DNA of 64,000 nucleotides, taken from the NCBI GenBank assembly GCA_030248295.1, contig JASANH010000895.1, forward strand, positions 620,001-684,000. Reading direction: 5' to 3'. How positions within the stretch are numbered: position 1 is the stretch's first letter; the number at the start of each line of letters is the position of its first letter. The position numbers and the translations under genes were made by a program. The DNA comes from Mesodorylaimus sp. YZB2_4 (lineage: Eukaryota > Nematoda > Enoplea > Dorylaimida > Dorylaimidae). Below are positions 40,739 through 53,740 of the stretch, one piece after another. Below the pieces are notes generated by a model, which ran no database searches, was not told where the DNA came from, and saw nothing but the letters and a program-made list of their open reading frames with translations.

Positions 40739-43700
40739 AAAATTTTTCACTTTTCTAAAATCATTCTTCATCAATGGTTGATTAAACACTTGTGATATGA
40801 AAAGCAGATTATGTGGCGCGATTGGAGCTTCCATTACTGACTGGTCGATGATAAGGTTCAACTAATGACTAGGAACTGATAAGGTTCAGCTAATGACTGA
40901 TAAGGGGCTCACAGTGATAAGAAGGGTCTAAAAGGACTGACGAATGGGTACTTATTAGGGTGGTAAGCTAATTAAGGCCCTGCGGGGCTCGGCTTACGGC
41001 TAGTGGTCAGTGGCTAATAAGCTGCTATGCTAGCTGGGGTCGACCCCAGCTTAAAACGTACGCGCGCTATAACTACTCACGTATTGATGGTGATAAATAC
41101 GAAACGGTCAGAAAACGTGATCGTAATGGAGGATCTTCACCGCGAGTGCGTGCAAAGAGCTCCATGGCGCAAGCAGGTTTAGCCAATCATCAAGGCCCTT
41201 GTGGTATGGAGGAATTCAAAGCCTTGCAACATGCCTTCGATCCAGCAGAGTACCAGCTTAAGATTTTTGACAAAGATGTTTTTGATGCGAACATCTATCG
41301 CGGGCCAGTAAATCTTGGCGATTCTAAAGCCATCAACTTATGGCTTCATGATTCGTACTTCGACTTGATTACATCAATGACTGGATTTCTCGAAAAGGCG
41401 TATTACTGTGGGAAGTGCATGAAAGGTTACTCAAGCAAAACCGACCACAGAATATTCTCTGAAAGGTGTTCAGCCTGTCTAGGCAGTGGGAAGTGCTTGG
41501 TGGAAAGGCCGTTGAGGAAATGTGGTAAATGCCATCGATTTTTCACCAACAGATTTTGCTTCGCGAAGCACTTGCGGAAAGGCACTGAAGGCTTTTTAAC
41601 GACTCGCGATTTACTACACCGCTGCGATACCTGTCGCCTAGAATTTTATCCTGGAAAGGGGCATCAATGCGGGGTTAGAAAGTGCTCTGTTCGCAAACTT
41701 GATGTTTCATCCACAGACCATCAATGTTACATTCAACCATACAGCAGCAAACGCGAAGATCCAGCAGCCGTCGAAGATCCATTGGCCTAAGTGCAAGAGT
41801 TACCTGACACCAGTGATGAGGAAACATTACTGGAGCCTTCCGCTAAAAAGAGCAAGAAACTGTCGAGGACCATTTTTATATTTTACGATATGGAATGCAG
41901 ACAAGATGAGAAAGTAGCATGCAACGAAAACAGCGACATGAATAGGCATGTACCCAATAGCGTCATCGCGCATAAGGTAAGTGTAAAAATTGGCTCCAAT
42001 TCTTCCTTGTGCGTCATTATGGAGGTACTACAGTATGCATGTTTTATAGGTTTGTAGCGAGTGCTGCAGTTTACCATCACTGGGACCATGCACCTTTTGC
42101 CAGGAGAACCATCATATTTTTATTGGAGATAGTTGCTTGGACAAATTTTGTGAGTGGCTCTTCTCTGAAATAAACAAGAATTCCATCGCCATCGCACACA
42201 ATGCAAAAGCGTACGACGCCCAATTCATCTTAGAATATTGTCACCGGAGTGGGTGCAAGCCAAAAAGAATCATTTCCAGAGGCCTGAGTATTATGTACCT
42301 GGATGTCAACGACATCGCGCTCAAAGATAGCCTGAATTTTTTGCCGAGCCTTCGATATAGAAGAATGTCAAAAAGATACTGCTGTGTTGTGAGGAAAAAA
42401 TTGTTCTTTACTAAAACAATTGCCTCCAAGTTTTTTTTCAGGGTACTCTCCACACATGTTTAACCGTAAAGAGAATTGGGATTATATTGGGGAATGGCCA
42501 GATGCATCCTACAACCAACCACAGTACATGATGGACAATGAGAGAGAAAAATTCATGATGTGGCACGAGCAGCAGCGTGACAAACAGTTTTGCTTTCAAG
42601 AACAACTACTCAGTTACTGCGAAAGCGACGTGACGCTCCTCGGACTTTGTTGCCTCAAGTTTCGACAAATGTTTATAGAAATTGGAAACATTGATCCTTT
42701 GGTCGAAATTATTACTATTCCAAGCGCGTGTAGTAAACTTTATCGCATGCATCATATGCCACTAAACCGCATCGGTGTTGTACCCCATGGCGGTTATCGA
42801 AAAAATGATCGGCGGTCTATTATTGCCCTGAAATGGCTTTAGTGGCTCGCACTCACGACTGGCGAGAACATCAGACATAAATTATATGGCGGTGAAGTCC
42901 GGATTCCACCTTGGCGAGTAGATGGGTTTTCTGGGCATAAAGTTTTCAAATTTTATGGATGCTATTGGTTCGTACGTTTAACTAACCCAGCACACTATTG
43001 TAGTGAAGCGTGCAACACTATTTCAGGCATGGATGTCCACAGTGCATGCCAAAACGTCGCCGTATAACAGCGGACGGGATTTTGACCACAGCCGAGGCAT
43101 TTCAACAGACAGCAGAACGTAGACGCGCTTTGGAGTCTAAGGGGTATATCACTATGGCATAGCATATGTAGAAGAGGAGCTATGAAAGGCCTGAATGTTT
43201 CAGATACACCGTGACAGAAAAATGGGAATGCCAACTGTATGCGGAGTTGAAGCAAAACGAAGAAATCGCGAAGTTCTTTGAGAAGACGAATATTATGGAG
43301 CCGATGGATCCCTGGGAGGCGTTTTATGGCGGCCGCACCAATGCTACTGTACTTTACCACGAGGTATGGATCATGTTGACATGATTTGCAGATGTAACAA
43401 ATAGCTGCTCGATGCTTTTATTCGTGATTCAGGTAACTGATGAAGAAAAAATTCACTACATTGACATTTTGAGTTTGTATCCATACATTTGCAAATATGG
43501 GCGTTTCCCTACGGGGCATCTTACAGTTATCACTGAAAATTTCGACCGTATGGATGACAAGCGAATGCCCTATGAAGGACTCGTAAAATGCAAGATTTTA
43601 CCACCCGACAATCTGTTGCATCCAGTCCTCCATTTCCGATGTAAAGAATCAAAAAAACTGACATTTCCTCTTTGCGCTACCTGCTGTGCCAAGAAGCATC

Positions 43701-44215
43701 AAGAACCTTGTTGTCATATGGCCGAAGAACGCACACTAGTTGGTGCATGGTTTACAGTGGAGTTGAAAAAAGCATTGGAATTGGGGTGCCGCTTACTAAA
43801 AGTTGATGAAGTGAGTCTGTCTTAAGGATTAAACGTAGAAAAAGACAAACAATATATTTGTGGGACAGGTTTGGCATTTTGAAGAAACGGAACAGTATAA
43901 TCACAGCTCAAATCCAGATGGCGGTTTATTTGCTGGGTACGTCAACGACTTCCTACGCATCAAGCAAGAGTCAGATGGATGGCCGTTAGATTGCGACTCT
44001 GGTGAAAAAAGCAAGCTTTCATAGAAAACTGGAAGAGACGAGAAAATATTAGTCTCAGAGAGGAAAAGATGGTAAAAAATCCTGGTCTGCGTGCATTAGC
44101 AAAGATTATGCTAAACATGTATGCAGAAATAAGATATAAGCGAACCAAATATGGAGAGGATGTTTCGCAGTGCAAGGATATCGACACCATTTATCGATGG
44201 ATCAAATGTCTAGGC

Positions 44216-45627
44216 TGGTCCAAGATGTTGCCCCAGGCTTGCACCCTCGTGCCTGGTTGGCCATGGCGAGTGAGAGAGAGTAATCGGTACTCTCCCCTGG
44301 CTGGGACGTCAACCCCCTGAAGTTGATGTTTCTAGGTGAGGTATAGCCGCGAGACTTGCCTACCTCCAGTTGGATTTTATGTCCCGCTGACTTCAGTCGG
44401 CCGCCTCCCTCCTACGCCTGCCTGGCTTGTTACATATAGATCAGACCATTATGTTCGGAAGATGTTATTGGGGGTACAAATATATGAATTCTAAATATTG
44501 GGAAGCACATTTTTGGATATTGTGTCTGACGGGTAGGTACGCAGTATTGATTCAAGACGGATTCGTCGAAGAAGATAAAAGGTGGAAGGCATCCGCCGAG
44601 ACACAGTTATTACACACGTCAGGGTTATGGTTATGGTTCCGTCCGCGGTGCTGGTCGGACGATGGATGAGCACGCTTCTCCGTCGGGCCATTCGACATTG
44701 CCCTTTTAAACGGCATCGATACAATAAGGCTCGAAGGAACAACGACGAACCGAGACAGACCATCTGCAGCGTCTCGGTCTAAGCGAAACGAACGCAATGG
44801 CATCGTCAATCTTAGGAGACATTATCGGTTCTTGGTTCTTATCGTGAGTTCACAAGTTTAGTCTGTCTGTCAATTTGCAATTTGAACAGTGATACTTGAT
44901 TTTGGGTGCAAAAATAATAATCACGGCGATTTCAAGCCAGTGTACGTATTTTATTATAAACTGCTATCATAATTGCTCATGATCAAGTTGACTCCATCGT
45001 TATGACTCAGACATAGAAGAAGCATGTGTATATGTTTAGCGCACAAGCGTGGATGAGCCTTAGTCGGTACAGTACATCAGTGCAAGTGGCAGATAATGAT
45101 AAAGTAGTGTTCAGAGAACAGGTTAAGTGGTGTTTGCTGCTAGCCAGAAAACGTATTCACAAAATGAACAAGCATTCACGCCCTTTTTTTCTTGAAAATT
45201 CCTATCAAATTAATTTTTTAGTCAGAGGAAGAGTCAGTCAGAGAAGGTTGGTAGAGAAAAGAAAGAGCAACGAGGAATAAAACCCATAGTTTCTCCAACA
45301 CCCTTACTTTTCTCGTCCACTGCAATATTCCTGCATTGATGCTTGCAGCCTTGCTACCTTACCTATGATATCGCACCTGCTTCACCACGCTGCCTCGAAA
45401 AATAGTTTTTTGGCGCTATCGTGCATTTTATTATTCCGTGTTCAGTACATACTTGCATCTTTTTTTTCAGGTAAACTATCCAAATTGTAGAGGAGCTAGA
45501 AGTCACGATGATAATCATCCAAGTAATATTCATCAGCTTCATAATTTTTTTGAAATTAAGTGTAGCTTAAATCGTAATTCTCAATAGAATGGGGAAAGAC
45601 AGTTCTCCGCTCCTCAAAATCAAATCA
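44216..45627. other. No recognisable gene; polB 3' end lost
   Basis: The polymerase frame fails at about 44215. 44220-44440 has a structured GC-rich sequence (GTACTCTCCCCTGGCTGGGA) that could be an inserted short repeat. Frames in 44427-44810 do not show the missing polymerase motif C. Confidence 0.3.
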
Positions 45628-46137
45628 TACAGTGGGGGACAAAAAAAATTGGACACGTGCAAAAAGTTGGGTATCGGCGCCTTATCTGTGAATTTTCTCC
45701 GCATTCTTGCAACAGAAAGCAATAAAAAGGATATGGCTGAATGGAGAATTGTTTGTTTAATAACACAATTTTTTTATCGCAATCCAGTCATTTTTTGCTG
45801 GTAATCATTGAAACAATAGAAAAGATTAGTGCCCACAAATATTTCTAGGACAAAAATAATCGCACAGCTACAGATTCCCTGCTTTTCCTTGTTGTCTGAG
45901 GCCAGTTATGTTCGGGTTGGGCTCATGGTCTGGGGTATAAAAGAGGTGCCTCAGGCGTAGGATATCAGTGTTTTTTTTTCTACTATCGAAATGGCGACTC
46001 GAAAATCTCATTTGACAACAGTAATTGGTTGTCGATCTCAAGGACCAAGGTCAATCGTATGGACAAATCGCCATGGCTACTGCGTGAGGCCGATTCTCGA
46101 TAACGCACTGCCCGCAAAAAACCATTCCTTTCTGAAG

Positions 46138-46860
46138 CCAGGTCCGACATCGGGTAAGGAAACTGTACCCGACCCGACCCGAGGTCTGAAATTCAAAACC
46201 CGAACCCGACCTGACCCGAGGGCTACTTTACCCGAACCCGACCCGACCCGCGAAATCCCTTCTAAACCCGACCCGACCCGACCTGATTTTTTTCTAAAAA
46301 AAGTTTTTTTGACAAAAAGTTTTTCGCAGTATTTATTTCTGACGCTGAAGAAATATGTTCTTTCACGAAAATAGAGGCTTCTCATCAAAATGGCGCACAA
46401 AAAGTAAATTGCAAACGGTTTCAGGGGCCAATGGATTTCGCAAATCAGTCACTGTCAAACCACCATATCTAAAAACTGACTCAGAGGCAGCGCTTGTTGC
46501 TGGCACCGACAAAAACTTTCTAGCGAGAACAGCTAATTTCGGATATCTGTCAAAATTGAGCCTCCACCAATTCAGTACTTCAGTACATGAGACTGGAATA
46601 GCTTGATCCCCATCGGTGCGCACAAATATGATAGGCCTACTCGTAGAATGATATAGGTGGCTTAAATAATTTGAATTTGATTTGCGGTAATTTGAAATTT
46701 GAATTTTTGTGTGTCATAAAAGTCGGGTTTTTTGGGCCTCATAATCAAAACCCGACCCGACCCGACCCGAGAGAAATCGAACCCGACCCGACCCGAACCC
46801 GACTTTTCGGGTCGGGTTTTCGGGTTCGGGTAAGGGTCGGGTACCCGATGTCGGACCTGG
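46138..46860 (-). mobile_element. Non-autonomous hAT element with ACCCG subterminal arrays
   Basis: Starts CCAGGTCCGACATCGGGTA and ends with the inverse TACCCGATGTCGGACCTGG. Perfect 8-bp duplication TTCTGAAG at 46130-46137 and 46861-46868. Inside both ends lie tandem CCCGA/ACCCG units (46170-46290; inverse and direct at 46750-46850). Subterminal repeats are transposase binding sites in hAT elements such as Ac; here they are unusually long. Confidence 0.9.
46363..46623 (-). pseudogene. hAT transposase C-terminal dimerisation domain
   Basis: 86 codons: VLNWWRLNFDRYPKLAVLAR, then FLSVPATSAASESVFRYGGL and RNPLAPETVCNLLFVRH. This is the classic hAT C-terminal block used for transposase dimerisation. 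The catalytic core is absent, so the element is a deletion derivative. Confidence 0.85.
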
Positions 46861-47769
46861 TTCTGAAGGCTAGCCTGCGTTTCGCCCTGGAACACAGGAA
46901 CAAGCCCTTGGCGTATTGGAAAAAGATCTTGTGGGCAGACGAGTCGAAATTCAATCTTGCATCATCAGATAGTCCAACCAAAGTGTGGCAGGAGGCAGGT
47001 AAAGCGTAAAAAGTAAGCTGTACCCGTGAGACAGTCAAATTTGGTGGTGGCAATGTCAAGGTTTGGGGATTCATGGCCTGCAATGGCAATGGCCGTTTGG
47101 GGTTTATTGATGATCAAATGAATGCCGAGCACTATTGTCGCATTTTTGGCAACAATTTGTTTTAGTCCACTGATCAATTGCACATTCTAGGCGATTTCAT
47201 CCTCCAGCGGGACAAAGAACCCAAGCACAGAACTAACGGTTGGTTCGAAAAATTTGGTGTCCACTTGCTGGAATGGCCAGCACAGAGTCCAGACCTAAAT
47301 CTCATCGAGCATTTGTGGTATCCACTCGAAATCGAATTGGCGTTTGTCGAGTCAAGACCAAGGATGAGTTGGAAGCTGCACTTACCCAAGCCTGGCAACA
47401 ATTGAGCTTTCGAAGAATTTGCAATTTGTTCGATTTAATGCCGCAGCGGCTGGGGGCAGTCATCAAAGCGAAAATAGGTCAACAAAGTACTGATCAATCG
47501 TCTGTGATCGATTTTGTGCATAAGTGTTTTCACGTAGGAATATTTTTGTCCCTTCACTTTTCCGGGTGATGCTTGGAAAAAGAATCGGCAAACCGCTTTG
47601 TTTGGCTTTGATCAAAAACGAATTAATATATCCTACTCAGCGAAAAAAAACTGCGTAAAACAAACCACTAATCAGTTTGTAAACATGAGCAGTTTGTTAG
47701 CTGAAGCAACTCAAATGCGGCAGACCCCCATTTTTCTAATGTGTCTGATTATTTTTGTCCCCCACTGTA

Positions 47770-48510
47770 TATCGCGGTTCTCATCATCGTCTCGTGTCCA
47801 CAGACCAGCTCCATATCCGGAGGTAAGATCGATTCATACAATCTGATGAAGCAATGCTGGAGTGTTAGCGAATGCCTGTGCATACGTACTCGTGTGATGG
47901 AGTTACGCCGCCTATATTTAGTGGAGCGTTGGCGTGCTGCCAGGCTCGACGTCTAATACCCAAACCTGAAAGCCCGGCCTGGAAAGTCGGGTTCAGGTCT
48001 GGTTGGGTTATACTTCCATCGGGGTTAGGTCTCGATATTGGATCCCAAACATCCCAATATCTATGAACCGCGATGAACTAATGTTTTATGATACAAGTTT
48101 GCAGCCATGAAACTCCCTCCGAGGGATTCGCCCGTGTATCTAACTGTGCAGTGAAATCCCTTTCTCGCGGGGGGCACTTGTAACTGTCCGAATTAAGAAT
48201 GAAGGCTGATCGAAAAAACTATAGAAAGTTAGAAGAACGTGTAGTGGAAGCACGACACTGTAAGCTGACTAAAGTAAACGAGGGAGAGATTAAGACTAGG
48301 ACAGGTTGATATTCAATCTGTAAGATCGGTCTGACAAAACGTATGGGGTGCAAATGCATGGAGCCGAAGTACCAGAGTCTAATTAACAAAGTGTTTTTTA
48401 TTCTTAGAAATTTTTTCGAGAAAATCTTACCCGCTGGTCACTAGTCTTTTTTATTCTGAGGCTAGACCGTGAAGCAAACGCCGAAAACTGCCATAGGTGC
48501 ACCATTATCA
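47770..48510. other. No assignable gene
   Basis: A degenerate GGGTT/ACCC patch (47960-48060) resembles the hAT-like arrays. A possible frame just upstream of the next gene (NCHRCTII, 48486-48510) is discussed there. Confidence 0.3.
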
Positions 48511-49276
48511 AATGGATGATTCGCCAGCCTCCTGCGAAACATGCCAAGGCAAATTTTGCAAGGTTGGAATCTGTGTAATAAAGACTGGTGAGTGTGCGAA
48601 GCAAGTGCATTAATTCCGGCCTGCAGCTTTCTCGAGAAGTATCCATCGTTGCATAATTATTGTCCCGGCGTTTTTTCAATGAACACACACAGCTCAATGT
48701 GTTTTCGTTTTCAATTTTGCAGCCTGGCTCCGTTCCCATATGAAATTTTAGGATGCTGATATTGTAGCCTTACATAAGACTGACCACTTTAACCAATGGC
48801 TAAAATTTTCGAACACCTGAACGGATTACTATTCCATGTATGCATTTCTCTTTCGCACGTTAGCGTACGCGTCACCTGAAATGCTGCTCACAAACTAGGA
48901 TTATTTTACAAAAGCAAGTAAATCAGGACGATTTCGCTTGTCGAGTTTCTTTAGGCAGTCACTCAAATGGAATCGTGATCTTTTTAACGTTTGAAGTTTT
49001 AGCCGTCAGCTAAATTTTCAGGCAGCTCTGAAGTAGTGGGCACATATCTCGGATGTTGCAGTATAGAGAGGGATGTTAGCGAATGCGGATTCCATAAAGA
49101 AACCCACAACAATACTTCGATCAGCTGCTTTGTGTGTTACTGTAAAGGTGAACTGTGCAATAACGGCGAGCAAGTGAGAGCTGCGTTTGCGGCGTTGAAA
49201 AAAGAAGTGGAGAAAGAGAAAAAAAGAAAAAGGAGAAGGAGGAGGAGAAGGCAAACGAGAAGGAGACAACGTCAAA
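48511..49276 (+). CDS. Two-exon three-finger (Ly6/uPAR-like) Cys-rich protein
   Basis: Exon A (about 48511-48587) encodes DSPASCETCQGKFCKVGICV and ends at donor GTGAGTG. Intron 48588-49021 ends AAATTTTCAG. Exon B (49022-49276) reads GTYLGCCSIERDVSECGF, then ISCFVCYCKGELCNN. The split Gly codon (G + GC) keeps the frame. The order C..C...C...C...CC...C...C.C...CN is that of three-finger domains, usually secreted or GPI-anchored. The start is unresolved: NCHRC lies just upstream in another frame. The Lys/Arg-rich tail after GEQ may be intron read-through, since CAA|GTGAGA is a possible donor. Confidence 0.5.
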
Positions 49277-50860
49277 CAGTAAAGCTTCTGTGAAATGCAT
49301 GACTGTTATTGTGACTCCAAATTGCGGCTTCGGAGCATTTCTGATGAAATTTTAATCCAACCCTTAAGCATGCACAGCAGACTTTGATTGTGGATTCAGT
49401 AATTACGAGTTAATCGAGAATCTGATTTTATGTTTTTTTTTATGGCTGTTTAATAGCTGTGCTATTCAAACCAGCTAGAGCCCGAGGGTTGAACAAATTT
49501 ATCAGCCAAAAATGTGTCACGTGAAAATTCTGCTCGGGCCACAGTGTCTCGAGGTCGAAAAAAAGCGCGAAGAAATCATGTCAGGCTTAAAACGAAGCAT
49601 CAGACAGGGTTCGCTCTCAGATCGAACAGCTTCTACACTAGTGCATTCCGCCGCATAATACGGAAATGCCGTATGAAATTTTATGCTGAATACTGTGCAG
49701 GATGCCAAATAATATTTAAAGGCAAGCGCACGCGAATAATAAAAGTGATAAGAAGTTATGATCATGAGCTATGAGCAATGACTAAAATTAATATAGCGTG
49801 AGGCGTCCTCTAATTCAAAAAATTTCTGATGCTACTCCTCGATAGGGTCCTGATTTAGGTTAAGTAGTTTCGGGTCGGATCAGCAAAATTTCAGTTTAGG
49901 TTCGATCTTTTTCTTTTAAGAATGTTTTCGCCAATTTTTGACAGTTTTTTGCTCGATTCGGAAAAATGCGACTTTCTGCAATCGCCTTGACAATATTTCT
50001 TGTGAAGTAGAGCCGTTTTTTTTTGGAGATACGTGATATTATTATTCTGTGGATTCACTTCACACTGCCTCTTTGACGATGAGGGGCAGATGAAGGGAAG
50101 AGAGTTTAGTGTGAAGATTGTGATTGGGTCCTTTGGGCTTCGAACCTCATAGATCTTGATGGGAGCTACTTGGGCTCACAAAAGTTAAGGGACATCTATA
50201 GAAAAAGTTGCTAAATTTTTCTAGATGTCTCACCAACCTCTAATTTCGCGATAAGGTATGGTCGGATAATGAGCGGATTTTCTGCTCTGCTCCCACATCA
50301 CTTTTTTTTTACCTTGTCATTGGAAGACATATCATTTGTAAGCCATTGATTTGTAGTATGTTGTAGCCCACATTTTGCGACGTAAAATGAGCCTATGTGC
50401 GTTTCTGGAAGCCCTGGTAAGCAAGATATAAAGCGCAAAATACGCAAAAGAAGGGCGAAGAAACAGGTTGTCTTTCTAAAATCTGGCATTTTGGCTACGC
50501 TATGCGGCGCAATTAAAAGTGGAAAAGGACCAACCCTGTATCTAGCAGCAGAGCAAAAAAGGTGTTTTTTCGACTTACCTCATCATACGCGCAACTTGAG
50601 AGCTGTAAGGCCTCTTTATTAGGCAATATGACGAGATTTTCGGGGTGTGGTAAAGAGTATAGGCGAGAAGGGGTTCTGTATGCTTTGCGTGTTGGCCCTG
50701 CGGGAGACATAGTGCGAAAAAATTAATTAGGCCGAGGTTGACCCCCTTCTAAGCACCCCAAAGCAATCTGGGGCGATACCTGGTCAGAAAAGATGCGAAA
50801 AGGCACTAGCAATGATGTGACCCTGTTGTTTGAGCATATAGCTCTTTTCTATTCCCCGCT
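49277..50860. other. No assignable gene
   Basis: A purine-rich GAAGGAGGAG run (49225-49270) belongs to the previous frame. 49850-49910 has a GGGTCGG/TTAGGTT patch like the hAT-type arrays. 50513-50710 (minus) contains a peptide block shared with 39738. Confidence 0.3.
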
Positions 50861-50950
50861 CTCACGCAGCGCCAGATCGGCGTTGTGATTTATTGGGTCC
50901 ATACATGCATACATACATACCTACAGTACATACCTACATACATACATACT
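50861..50950 (-). repeat. Microsatellite-linked repeat
   Basis: The reverse strand reads AGATCGGCGTTGTGATTTAT-type sequence next to (TACA)n; it is the inverse match of 21470-21535. Confidence 0.55.
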
Positions 50951-52455
<1,505 letters not shown>

Positions 52456-53730
52456 CCGGGTGTTTCATAAACAAAATACCTACTTTGACATCTATTAGCG
52501 CGGGAACCGTTTGAAATAAGGGACCCGGAGTTGAAGTGAGGTAGCTCCCGCTCATGGGGAGACGAATGATCTAAAAAGGATGTTTAAACTTTGACTGTTA
52601 AAGAATATTTGAATCTGCCGCTCATTTAGAATAGGATCATGATGTAGGTTGTGCAATGTCTGCTACCTGGCGCGAAAAACTCATTTTTTATGTGGTAGAC
52701 AGATATGCAGCCTTTGCCAAGCCGACGTTGCGACGAGTGCATACTAGTACACCTCGCCAAGAAACCACGGTTCTTTATTTTGTTTTCCACTTTAGCAACA
52801 AGATTCAAGATTTGAACGGCACCAGCTGCAGAACTGTAATAAATAAAATGTAAAGACGGAACCATCAGCGTATGCAGAGTCACAATGTCACAGAGTATTG
52901 ACTGATGCTCTCTGGCTGTATTGATCAGCAAGTCGACGGCATTTAAAAAAAAGCGCAAATTGCGCAACATGACAGCCGCAACCATTATTTCTAGAAAGTA
53001 ATCAAGCCACTCTTACCACAGTAAGTGTTAGATGTGGCCTGCATTTTGGTCCATGACCAATTGCATTCGCTCATTCGAGTGCCGCGCTGCAGAATGTAAC
53101 ATTTCGACCGGAATCTGACGAGTACAGTCTGTTATACCCTGCATCAATTCAGCTAATGTTCGCGATGGTTGGGCGTAGACCAATGTTTTAAGATAAGGCC
53201 ACAACCAATAGTCCATTGCCGTTAAATCAGGAGATCGGGGCGGCCATTGATAATCTGGGTTTGGTGCGTAACGGCTAATAACACGCCCAGCAAAGCTGTG
53301 GTTCAAAAAATTCATGACGAGCAGTGTAACGTGCGGTGGAGCCCCGTCCCGGAATTCATTATGACAAAACAATAAATATCAAATAAAAAAAACAGCAAAC
53401 GAACAAAAATAACGAAAAACTAATGCTAAACTTAGGGACTACAGCAATGCAAACAAGACCAGGTGATGGGCCTATCTTACGATTCATATTTGTGTATCAC
53501 AATAAGAAGAATGCTGCCAGGTAGCAGACATTACACAACCTACATCATGATCCCATTCTAAATGAGCGGCAGATTTAAATATTTTTAACAGTCAAAGTTT
53601 AAACATCTTTTTTAGATCATTCGTCTCTCCATGAGCGGGAGCTACCTCACTCCAACTCTTGGTCCCTTATTTCGAACGGTTCTCGAGCTAATTAATGTCA
53701 AAGTAGGTATTTTGTTTATGAAACACCCGG
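52456..53730 (-). mobile_element. Mariner-like element (IS630/Tc1/mariner), 1.28 kb
   Basis: Starts CCGGGTGTTTCATAAACAAA and ends with the inverse; TIRs are about 215 bp. TA duplication at 52454-52455 and 53731-53732. It lies inside cox1. Confidence 0.85.
53028..53372 (-). pseudogene. DDE transposase C-terminal fragment
   Basis: Reads FRDGAPPHVTLLVMNFLNHS (second catalytic Asp region), WPPRSPDLTAMDYWLWPYLK (third acidic motif), then VYAQPSRTLAEL and IPVEMLH. This matches the arthropod/nematode-type mariner family with D..GAPPH and PDLTP.D. The N-terminal half is missing and the remaining 400 bp of interior is unrecognised. Confidence 0.85.
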
Positions 53731-53740
53731 TACATTACTA

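Larger units (their letters stand above)
35119..41077. mobile_element. 5.96-kb Polinton-like non-autonomous element with long inverted arms
   Basis: Ends AGTAGTTATAGCGCGCG and its inverse. A perfect 6-bp target duplication CACGTA flanks it (35113-35118 and 41078-41083), splitting the polB gene. Arms are 35119-36334 and 39938-41077. AG...CT ends, a 6-bp duplication and long TIRs are typical of Polintons, but no polymerase, integrase, ATPase or capsid gene is seen, so it would be mobilised in trans. Cargo: a membrane Cys-rich gene in each arm, a Cys-rich gene and a dsRNA-binding gene between them, plus a nested foldback MITE at 38121-38775. Confidence 0.8.
34437..44215 (+). pseudogene. polB: Polinton/Maverick-type DNA polymerase B, intron-bearing, interrupted
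   Basis: Coding blocks lie at 34437-35118 and 41084-44215, either side of an inserted element (35119-41077). In order: an N-terminal region ending NLCCARAIAVGKA; GPCGMEEFKALQHAFDPAEY; a Cys/His zinc-ribbon region (41405-41730); exonuclease motifs FIFYDMEC (41875) and AHNAKAYDAQFILEY (42196); ESDVTLLGLCCLKF; FYGCYW/HGCPQC; and palm motif A DILSLYPYI (43463). Clear spliceosomal introns restore the frame: 41977-42049, 42968-43026, 43144-43203, 43364-43432 and 43811-43868, with a sixth acceptor at 42439. The product would be a protein-primed family B replicase. Decay is visible: stops after GGEQ near 34570, TAA near 41788, TAG at 42839, and loss of palm motif C at the 3' end. Confidence 0.8.
45991..47500 (+). 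pseudogene. Tc1-type DDE transposase
   Basis: The catalytic part is recognisable: YWKKILWADESKFNL (second motif), FGGGNVKVWGFMACNG, and WPAQSPDLNLIEHLWY followed after a frameshift by VKTKDELEAALTQAW. The N-terminal DNA-binding half is mostly gone. Breaks: the hAT insertion at 46138, a stop near 47007, a stop near 47163, and a frameshift near 47340. Inactive. Confidence 0.85.
45630..47767 (+). mobile_element. Tc1-like transposon carrying a hAT insertion
   Basis: Starts CAGTGGGGGACAAAAAAAAT and ends with the inverse ATTTTTGTCCCCCACTG. TA target duplication at 45628-45629 and 47768-47769. Without the inserted hAT (46138-46860 plus one 8-bp duplication) it is about 1.41 kb, a normal Tc1 size. 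Confidence 0.85.
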
